DNA of 64,000 nt from assembly GCA_037445895.1 (NCBI GenBank), contig JBBIJO010000003.1, positions 136,020 through 200,019 of the forward strand. Direction: 5' to 3'. The notes below the pieces were generated by a model. The model made no database searches, was not told the DNA's origin, and saw nothing but the letters and a program-made list of their open reading frames with translations. The position numbers and the translations under genes are program-made. Source of the stretch: JBBIJO01 sp037445895. Its GTDB lineage: Bacteria > Bacteroidota > Ignavibacteria > Kapaibacteriales > UBA2268. Positions 55,368 to 61,572 of the stretch are shown piece by piece (the stretch's first letter is position 1; every line of letters starts with the position of its first letter).

Positions 55368-55375
55368 TATATTTG
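55368..55375 (+). promoter_or_regulatory. -7 element of the first ssb gene
   Basis: TATATTTG fits TAnnTTTG. TTG lies 18 bp upstream, a weak -33 candidate. It gives a leader of about 55 nt before the ATG at 55437, with AGAGG as ribosome binding site. Confidence 0.45.
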
Positions 55376-55436
55376 TATTGGTATTTTCGAACATAAGGGG
55401 ATATTTTTAACTAATTTTTTACTTAGAGGTATAATT

Positions 55437-55874
55437 ATGGCAGGCAGAAGTTTAAACAGAGCAACTCTAATCGGGAACGTCGGACGAGACCCCGAATTAC
55501 GAAAAACCCCACAAGGGAATAGCGTGTGTACATTGCGAGTCGCTACGACAGAATTCTATCGAGGACGTAACGGAGAACGCCGCGAAGTTACCGATTGGCA
55601 CAGCGTTGTCCTGTGGGATAGGTTAGCGGAAATTGCTGTCCAAAAAATCCACAAAAGCGACAGAATTTACGTCGAAGGGAAGTTGCGAACTCGTTCGTTC
55701 GAAAAAGATGGAATAACGCGGCACGTAACCGAAATTATCGCTCAAAATATTATTATTTTAAGTAGGAAACCACGCGAAGAATCCGAAGCGGACACAGACG
55801 TAAACGACGAGGGATTTAGTATTGATTATCCAGCAGAATATCCAGGAGAAAATATTAGTCCAGAACAAAATTAA
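55437..55874 (+). CDS. ssb: Single-stranded DNA-binding protein, paralogue 1 (no acidic tip)
   Basis: A 145-residue SSB. The OB fold covers 1-108: LNRATLIGNVGRDPELRKTPQGNSVCTLRVATTEFY, TDWHSVVLWDRLAEIAVQKIHKSDRIYVEGKLRTRSFEKDG and VTEIIAQNIIILS. The tail is short and ends in ISPEQN rather than the usual acidic DDDLPF, so it may not recruit the repair proteins that bind that tip. ATG at 55437 is preferred over a frame extension to 55347, which overlaps the upstream gene. It is followed by a perfect hairpin and the second ssb. Confidence 0.92.
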   Translation: MAGRSLNRATLIGNVGRDPELRKTPQGNSVCTLRVATTEFYRGRNGERREVTDWHSVVLWDRLAEIAVQKIHKSDRIYVEGKLRTRSFEKDGITRHVTEIIAQNIIILSRKPREESEADTDVNDEGFSIDYPAEYPGENISPEQN

Positions 55875-55882
55875 ATTAATAT

Positions 55883-55909
55883 AAACGTGCAGGTCCTTCC
55901 TGCACGTTT
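55883..55909 (+). terminator. Perfect 11-bp hairpin between the two ssb genes
   Basis: AAACGTGCAGG pairs with CCTGCACGTTT around a 5-nt loop (TCCTT). No long T tail follows, so it could be a terminator, an attenuator or an RNA-processing stem. The second ssb starts 21 nt later with AAAGGAG as ribosome binding site. Confidence 0.6.
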
Positions 55910-55929
55910 CTGATGAAAGGAGTAACACA

Positions 55930-56394
55930 ATGGCTTTTTCATTGAATAGAGTAATTATTATTGGAAACCTTGGTGGTGAGCCGGAGTTCAGAACGACACC
56001 ACAGGGATTACAAGTTTGTCAATTTCGCGTTGCAACCAATGAGCGTTTGCCCGATAAAAGTGGTGGCTGGCGCGACGAAACCGAGTGGCATCGCGTGGTT
56101 GTTTTTGGTTCGACTGCTGAATATGCTTCCAGAACATTGAAGAAAGGAAGCAAGGTATGTATTGAAGGCAGAAATAAAACGCGCTCTTACGAAAAGAATG
56201 GAGAAACACACTACGTAACAGAAGTCATAGCTCGCAATATCGTTTTCCTTGATAGTAAAGGAGAACGTGGAACGACTTCTTCCGAGTCTTTCGAAAGTGA
56301 AATCGATACAACTTCATTCTATTTGAACGATATACAGAATAATACAGAAGAGACCCCGAAAGATTATCCTTCGGATGATGATTTACCCTTCTGA
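55930..56394 (+). CDS. ssb: Single-stranded DNA-binding protein, paralogue 2 (acidic tip present)
   Basis: A 154-residue SSB: the OB fold covers 1-110 (LNRVIIIGNLGGEPEFRTTPQGLQVCQFRVATNE, TEWHRVVVFGSTAEYASRTLKKGSKVCIEGRNKTRSYEKNG), and the C-terminal tail ends in DDDLPF, the canonical tip that binds recombination and repair proteins. So this looks like the housekeeping SSB, with the shorter-tipped paralogue just upstream. The HAD gene starts 3 nt after its stop. Confidence 0.95.
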   Translation: MAFSLNRVIIIGNLGGEPEFRTTPQGLQVCQFRVATNERLPDKSGGWRDETEWHRVVVFGSTAEYASRTLKKGSKVCIEGRNKTRSYEKNGETHYVTEVIARNIVFLDSKGERGTTSSESFESEIDTTSFYLNDIQNNTEETPKDYPSDDDLPF

Positions 56395-56397
56395 ACT

Positions 56398-57093
56398 ATG
56401 GCAAAGAAATTAGTTCTTTTCGATATTGACGGAACTATTCTTTATCTCGATTCTGGAATTTCCCGCAGGATTTTTAAAAAAGTCTTGGGACGTATGTTCC
56501 AATATACAACGGATTTCAATGTCGATTTCGATTATTCTGGGTTAACAGATTTATACATACTATTCAAAATTGCTGAATTGAATAACATTCCTTTTCATTT
56601 TTTCCAAAAAGATATTAATTCAATTTGGGAAGCTCTCCTTGCCGAATTTATTACTGTTAGTAAAGAAGATAGTATTCATTTAATCGATGGAGCTAAACAG
56701 GTTATACAACGTTTTTCTTATTCCGATAATGTTGCTCTTGGTTTGGTTACCGGTAATTTTCGTAGTTGTGCTTATTTAAAATTGAGTATAGTTGGGTTAG
56801 ATAAATTCTTCCCTTTCGGTGCATTTGGCGACGAAAGTGTAGACCGGGCTGATCTACCCCTAATTGCACTACAACGAGCGCGGTCTATTACTAATATTGA
56901 ATTTTCTCCTAACGATACTATAGTCGTTGGCGATTCTGCATTGGATATTCAGAGTGCAAAAAAGAATGGTTTGAAGTCTGTTGCAGTTGCAACTGGACAA
57001 ACTAAATCCGAAACGTTAGCAAAAGAAAATCCCGATTTACTCGTTCCAAACTTACTTGATGTGAATATGTTAGAGGAATTCGTTTTACAGTGA
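56398..57093 (+). CDS. HAD-superfamily phosphatase (phosphoglycolate phosphatase-like)
   Basis: A 231-residue HAD protein. FDIDGTILYLD has the nucleophile and acid/base Asp pair, LVTGNFRSCAYLKL the Ser/Thr motif, and VVGDSALDIQSAKKNGLKSVAVATGQ the metal-binding motif. The C1 cap domain resembles Gph-type phosphatases, but the substrate is not set. It ends in a GTGA overlap with the cmk start. Confidence 0.88.
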   Translation: MAKKLVLFDIDGTILYLDSGISRRIFKKVLGRMFQYTTDFNVDFDYSGLTDLYILFKIAELNNIPFHFFQKDINSIWEALLAEFITVSKEDSIHLIDGAKQVIQRFSYSDNVALGLVTGNFRSCAYLKLSIVGLDKFFPFGAFGDESVDRADLPLIALQRARSITNIEFSPNDTIVVGDSALDIQSAKKNGLKSVAVATGQTKSETLAKENPDLLVPNLLDVNMLEEFVLQ

Positions 57094-57761
57094 AAAAAAT
57101 TGTTATTGCAATCGATGGGCCTGCTGGTTCTGGTAAAAGCACTACCGCAAGACTCCTTGCTAAAAAATTAGGATATTTGTATATCGATACTGGTGCTATG
57201 TATCGGGCTGTTACTTTGTTTTGGCTTCGTTCCAAATTACCTTTGGAAGAAAAATATGTAGTTTCTTTGCTCGACAAAATCAAAATTGATTTACTGCGGA
57301 GCAATGACAAAGTAATGGTTTTGTTAAACGGAGAAGACGTTTCTTTGGAAATCCGTGCCCCGGAGGTTACAAATTTTGTTAGCCCAATAAGCACTTTTAA
57401 ATCGGTAAGAAACTTCTTAGTCGATTTGCAAAGGAAACTCGGGAATGAAGGAGGGGTGGTTATGGATGGTCGCGACATTGGGACTGTTGTATTTCCAAAT
57501 GCCGAGCTGAAAGTTTTTCTTGTTGCAAAAACTGAAGAAAGAGTCCGTAGAAGGCTGAAAGAACTTTTGGAAAGCGGTGTAAATATTGATGAGAATGATG
57601 TTCGCAGGCAAATTATTGAACGGGACCGCATCGATAGCCAACGGGAGCATAGTCCGTTGAAAAAATCCGACGATGCAGAAGAACTCGATACAACCAACCT
57701 CACAATTGAACAGCAAGTCGATATTATTTATAACCTTGCTCTCGAGAAAATCAAAGACTAA
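57090..57761 (+). CDS. cmk: Cytidylate kinase
   Basis: A 223-residue (d)CMP kinase. IAIDGPAGSGKSTTARLLAKKLGYLYIDTGAMYRAVT carries the P-loop and CMP site, VVMDGRDIGTVVFPNA the substrate-binding region, and ERDRIDSQREHSPLKKSDDA the LID. It phosphorylates CMP and dCMP with ATP. The GTG start overlaps the stop of the HAD gene by 4 nt. Confidence 0.96.
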   Translation: MKKIVIAIDGPAGSGKSTTARLLAKKLGYLYIDTGAMYRAVTLFWLRSKLPLEEKYVVSLLDKIKIDLLRSNDKVMVLLNGEDVSLEIRAPEVTNFVSPISTFKSVRNFLVDLQRKLGNEGGVVMDGRDIGTVVFPNAELKVFLVAKTEERVRRRLKELLESGVNIDENDVRRQIIERDRIDSQREHSPLKKSDDAEELDTTNLTIEQQVDIIYNLALEKIKD

Positions 57762-57833
57762 TTTCAAAAATTTTGTTTAAACTTTTCCGTCGTTAAAAAT
57801 TGATTTATGCTCTATTAATTATTTTGAAAGTAT

Positions 57834-58718
57834 ATGAGAGTTACAATAGATCCAAAATCGGGCTTTTGTTGGGGGGTTGTCCGAACAATCGATATTGCCG
57901 AAAACGTGCTCGAAGAAAGGAATGGAAACGATGTTTATATCCTTGGGCAAATTATTCACAATCCCAAAGAAGTTGCAAGACTTGAGCAAAAAGGCTTAAA
58001 GACCATTACACACGAGCAACTCGCAACAATCGGGAGTAAAAATTCTAAAGTATTGATTCGTGCACATGGCGAACCGCCTTCCACTTACCAAAAAGCAAAG
58101 GAGTTGGGTATTGAGCTTATCGATGCAACTTGTCCTTTGGTTACTGCGTTGCAGAATCGGGTTGCAAAGTTCCACTCCGAAGGTTATCAAATCGTTATTT
58201 TTGGTAAAAGTCAACATCCGGAAGTTATTGGGCTTCGTGGAGTTTGCAATGACGAGTGTGTTATTATCCTATCGGAAGAGGATGTTTTCGAAAAGGTAGA
58301 TTTTACCAAAAAAACAATATTGCTTTCTCAAACCACTATGGACAAACATACTTTTCATAAAATACGACAATTGATGGAAAACAAGATAAAAGAAATTTTT
58401 ACATTCGAAGATTATAAAAACCAACTCGTTGTCAAAGACACACTTTGCCGAGCGGTTTTTGGGCGTGAAGATAATTTGCGCCAATTCGCAACTTCACAAG
58501 ACGTTGTGGTTTTTGTTGCTGGAAAAAACTCCTCGAATGGAAAAAGTCTTTTTAAAATTTGTTCCGAGGCTAATCCCAAATCTTATTTTATCGAAGACAT
58601 TGCCGAATTACAAAAGGAGTGGTTCGAAGGCATTGAAAATATCGGTATTACCGGTGCAACTAGTACACCCCAATGGTATATGGAACTTGTTAAACAAACC
58701 ATCGAAAACCTAAAATAG
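57834..58718 (+). CDS. ispH: 4-hydroxy-3-methylbut-2-enyl diphosphate reductase
   Basis: A 294-residue IspH/LytB. The three Cys ligands of the [4Fe-4S] cluster sit in GFCWGVVRTID, DATCPLVT and DTLCRAVFGREDNLRQFA. Substrate-binding residues lie in LIRAHGEPP and TGATSTPQWYME. It makes IPP and DMAPP in the last MEP step; dxr is in the same window. It begins at ATG 57834 after a 72-nt gap from cmk. Confidence 0.95.
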   Translation: MRVTIDPKSGFCWGVVRTIDIAENVLEERNGNDVYILGQIIHNPKEVARLEQKGLKTITHEQLATIGSKNSKVLIRAHGEPPSTYQKAKELGIELIDATCPLVTALQNRVAKFHSEGYQIVIFGKSQHPEVIGLRGVCNDECVIILSEEDVFEKVDFTKKTILLSQTTMDKHTFHKIRQLMENKIKEIFTFEDYKNQLVVKDTLCRAVFGREDNLRQFATSQDVVVFVAGKNSSNGKSLFKICSEANPKSYFIEDIAELQKEWFEGIENIGITGATSTPQWYMELVKQTIENLK

Positions 58719-58766
58719 TCTTATTTTTCCTGTTTTTTTCTTAATTTGCCTTTTTTCGAGGTAAAT

Positions 58767-59687
58767 ATGGATATTATCGATGGTATTTATCTTAATGCCG
58801 GAACCCAAGACCTCTTTGTAAAAATTATTGGTAAAGGGGAGCCTCCGATAATAATTGAACCTGCTATTGGGGGGCTCTCGGTTGAATGGTATTTTATACA
58901 AAATGAACTATCGCACTATACAACGGTTGTAACATACGACCGAGCTGGATATGCCGAAAGCAAATCGGCTAAAATTCCTAGAACTAGCGAAACAATCGCA
59001 AACGAACTGTTCAATTTGCTGTTCAATTCCGAAGTTGAACAACCCTACATTTTCATTGGTCATCTCGAAGGGGGATTATACCTACAACATTTCTCAAAGC
59101 TTTTTCAACATTATGTTGCTGGGCTACTCCTTGTCGATTCTATTTTCCCAAATTACTTTCGACTCGAGTCGGAGGATTTCCCAAAATACTGCGAGATTGT
59201 TTCGTATAAAACGAGAATCGACAATATCCAAAAGCTTCTTGCTATCGGAAACGAGGAATTCCCGAAACAAGTCCTACCTTTACTCGAAGAACTGTATCGG
59301 GGGTTGCCCGATGAATACCGTATCCCTTTGCTTGCCTATCAATCGGAAAAAAAATTCTTCCAAACTATCGTCGACGAAATGACTGCACTACTAAGTAGCT
59401 ACGAAACAGTAAATTCCGAAAATGGTTTTCCAGACATACCTTTGTTTGTTGTAACTCACGATTCAAATGTAATGCAAGAACTTTCTGTTCAACTTGGGAT
59501 TTATCCCGAGGAGGCTCGAAAAGTCGAGGAATTTTGGCGCGAGGGACAAAGGAAACTTCTCCAACTTAGCTCCAAAAGCAGTTTTTTCGTTGCCGAAGGT
59601 GCCGACAAAAACATTCACTATTCCAATCCTAAAATCCTTATTTCTTTAGCACTCGAAATGCTTGAAAAGGTTAGGGCAAATATCTAA
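58767..59687 (+). CDS. Alpha/beta-hydrolase-fold protein lacking the nucleophile serine
   Basis: A 306-residue protein with the alpha/beta hydrolase layout: IIIEPAIGGLSVEWYFIQNELSH, VVTYDRAGYAESKS, and the nucleophile elbow FIGHLEGGLYLQHFS. The canonical elbow is G-H-S-x-G-G; here the codons read GGT CAT CTC GAA GGG GGA, so the Ser is Leu. The rest of the triad may be kept (Asp in FVVTHDSNV, His in NIHYSNP). It is either a pseudoenzyme (binding or scaffold role) or uses different chemistry. ATG at 58767 with GAGG 5 nt upstream is chosen over an in-frame TTG at 58746. Confidence 0.82.
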   Translation: MDIIDGIYLNAGTQDLFVKIIGKGEPPIIIEPAIGGLSVEWYFIQNELSHYTTVVTYDRAGYAESKSAKIPRTSETIANELFNLLFNSEVEQPYIFIGHLEGGLYLQHFSKLFQHYVAGLLLVDSIFPNYFRLESEDFPKYCEIVSYKTRIDNIQKLLAIGNEEFPKQVLPLLEELYRGLPDEYRIPLLAYQSEKKFFQTIVDEMTALLSSYETVNSENGFPDIPLFVVTHDSNVMQELSVQLGIYPEEARKVEEFWREGQRKLLQLSSKSSFFVAEGADKNIHYSNPKILISLALEMLEKVRANI

Positions 59688-59771
59688 CATACTCTCCTAA
59701 GGTATAAAAAATTTAGCATAAAAAAATTTTTTTTAAAAAAGCGATACTTTTTCGATTTTTATGTGTCTATT

Positions 59772-59779
59772 TATATTTG
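59772..59779 (+). promoter_or_regulatory. -7 element of the leader transcript
   Basis: TATATTTG fits TAnnTTTG. No -33 TTTG is found at the expected distance. Confidence 0.45.
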
Positions 59780-59866
59780 GTAAAGTTGTAAATTTGAAAA
59801 AAGTTTTTGAGAACAAAAATGTTCGAAAGAGTAACAACTCGAAACATAGTATTTAAGAGCCTCCAC

Positions 59867-59888
59867 GGGGGGGGGGGAGCGAGCTCGC
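59867..59888 (+). repeat. G11 tract followed by a 10-bp palindrome
   Basis: Eleven consecutive G (59867-59877), one A, then the palindrome GCGAGCTCGC (59879-59888). Such a run in an AT-rich genome is unusual. Homopolymer tracts of this length slip during replication and can act as phase-variation switches. Confidence 0.85.
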
Positions 59889-60051
59889 CCACCACCGAAG
59901 CATTAAACACTGAGACTATAATTTCAGCAACGAGCCAAGGATGGCAAATAATCGATGAATCTACAAGGGAACGACGAGCAAAAGTATCGGGAAATCGCAA
60001 CTAATATTATATTTTCAATGTTTAATATGCTTTAAAAATAGAGGGAAAAAA

Positions 60052-61506
60052 ATGAAAGAAAAAATAATTTTACTGGCTTTAATATTAACTTATCTTTTAT
60101 CGAGTAACGTTGTATTATCGTTCGACTGCAATGGAGCATATCCTCCTGACTGCCAATGTTCAGAGTGGAGGATTAACGAACAGTTTGGCGACCATATAAT
60201 AATTCCAACCGGCGATCCAACTTGTTATTATATTGTTCGGTATCAAGTTCGAGATTGCCAGTGTGGACCGGGATATACGAAGCACCAAATAAAAATTTTA
60301 GGCTTACGAAAAGAAGGAAATTGCACAAACGTCCGCGATAAACAAATAATGACGGAAACATACTCTTTCCTTTTGTTAATAGCCAAAGACCTTTTAGGAG
60401 AGCCGTTAGATACTTTCGAGGTAGATATAATAGCACCATCTTGCTACCAATGGGTTGCCGATTCGATACAAAGCTGTGGTGATTGCTGTCGAAAGACTTG
60501 GACAGTACATTTTGACCCAATTGTAAAACAAACAGAGGTAAGTTCGAATTCCTCGGATATTCCCGTTTGTAGTGGAGTTGCAAGTGGCTGCAGAAGCCTT
60601 TGCGATTCCGTTGATATATCCGATGGGGTAATAAATTATCCTGCTTGGCCCGGTATGTGTTTGGGACAAGATATATGCTCCGATAGGCCTTGGAGGTATA
60701 CTGAGTATGCTTTTGGAGTAATGAATCCTTCTGCACAAAATTTGCCCGACAAAGACCCGTTTGTAGTGTATTATGACTGGAAAAACGATGAGAGTTGTCA
60801 ACTATATAAGGTATTTCGGATTAAATTTATTCAGTTGGCAAGCATACGCTCTTATCCAGTTGGCTTAATTCTGACAAAAGCGCTGAAAAGGATTTTGCGT
60901 GACATTAGTACGGGGGCAGGGATTCGTGTAACAGTAAGGTTGTTGTCTTATTCTTGTTGGAGCAATACCTCGGGTGGATTTTGGCCCCAAAGAATATCGC
61001 CTTGCCTCGATGAATATGAATGCTGTGTAATCGAGTATACACTTGTACCCCAATGTATAAAAGGACCTTGGTGCCTCTTCGAGAAAACCTCGCGTGGTAA
61101 TGGTAATCCTGCCTGCACTCTTGCAACAAACTGCTACTTTATGTGCGATACACTGGTTAATAATAACCTTATTCCAGATGATGATACATTACCGAGCAGG
61201 TGGGGACGTGCTATTGCCAAAGAACTCGATGAGCCTACTGCGAGTGAGCACTCGATAGTTTCTTTTGTTAATCCTAATCCTGTAAATGGAAATCTAAAGT
61301 TGGTAGTAAATGGAATTAACACTGAGAAGTTAGATGTTGAGGTTTACAACATTTTGGGGCTAAGGATTGTCCAATCGGTTGCTACTAAAGAAACAAAAGG
61401 TGTTTACAATTTGGCTCTACCCGAGCTTTCGAATGGCTTTTATAATTACATAATTAAACTCGGCGGCAATGTTGTTTCTTTCGGGAATTTTGTAAAATTC
61501 AAATAG
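60052..61506 (+). CDS. Cys-rich secreted protein with T9SS C-terminal sorting domain
   Basis: A 484-residue protein. A signal peptide (1-23, ending VVLSFDC) precedes a Cys-rich mature region with many paired Cys (PPDCQCSEW, DCQCGPG, SCGDCCRK, CDSVD, DEYECCVIEY), which suggests disulfide-stabilised structure. The C-terminal 75 residues are the Por_Secre_tail type A sorting domain: VNPNPVNGNLKLVVN, LDVEVYNILGLRIVQS, GVYNLALPELSNGFYNYIIKLGG. It is exported by the type IX system and then cut and anchored to the surface. I do not recognise the main region. No T9SS machinery genes are in the window. Confidence 0.88.
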   Translation: MKEKIILLALILTYLLSSNVVLSFDCNGAYPPDCQCSEWRINEQFGDHIIIPTGDPTCYYIVRYQVRDCQCGPGYTKHQIKILGLRKEGNCTNVRDKQIMTETYSFLLLIAKDLLGEPLDTFEVDIIAPSCYQWVADSIQSCGDCCRKTWTVHFDPIVKQTEVSSNSSDIPVCSGVASGCRSLCDSVDISDGVINYPAWPGMCLGQDICSDRPWRYTEYAFGVMNPSAQNLPDKDPFVVYYDWKNDESCQLYKVFRIKFIQLASIRSYPVGLILTKALKRILRDISTGAGIRVTVRLLSYSCWSNTSGGFWPQRISPCLDEYECCVIEYTLVPQCIKGPWCLFEKTSRGNGNPACTLATNCYFMCDTLVNNNLIPDDDTLPSRWGRAIAKELDEPTASEHSIVSFVNPNPVNGNLKLVVNGINTEKLDVEVYNILGLRIVQSVATKETKGVYNLALPELSNGFYNYIIKLGGNVVSFGNFVKFK

Positions 61507-61514
61507 GTTTTGTG

Positions 61515-61539
61515 GGGATGCTCTTTCGAAGAGCATCCC
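61515..61539 (+). terminator. Perfect 11-bp hairpin between the T9SS genes
   Basis: GGGATGCTCTT pairs with AAGAGCATCCC around a TCG loop, 9 nt after the stop codon, followed by a moderately T-rich stretch. It may terminate or attenuate transcription into the next gene. The stem layout (perfect 11 bp, small loop, followed by a ribosome binding site and start) mirrors the hairpin at 55883-55909. Confidence 0.65.
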
Positions 61540-61572
61540 TTCCATTTGTATTATTTGTTTTAGGAGGTTGGA

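Larger units (their letters stand above)
59688..60051 (+). other. Structured leader region before the T9SS protein gene
   Basis: 364 nt with no convincing gene. A TATATTTG element (59772-59779) predicts transcription from about 59785, giving a 5' leader of some 265 nt. It contains small hairpins (GAAC/GTTC and GAG/CTC), an 11-G run and a GC-rich palindrome, all far GC-richer than the surroundings. The frames crossing it on both strands (to 60004 plus, from 60000 minus) look like chance. It may be a cis-regulatory leader or an independent RNA; its family is not recognised. Confidence 0.5.

Noticed and set aside
57002..57703. 233-codon minus-strand frame opposite cmk
   Set aside because: Shadow of the HAD and cmk genes; low-complexity Ser/Leu composition and no family match.
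59785..59900. GEMM (c-di-GMP) riboswitch
   Set aside because: There is loose similarity around AGCCTCC only; the conserved core and receptor loop are missing.
59807..60004. Plus-strand frame through the G11 tract
   Set aside because: No family resemblance, and the opposite frame (60000-59767) is equally open; compositional accident of the GC-rich leader.
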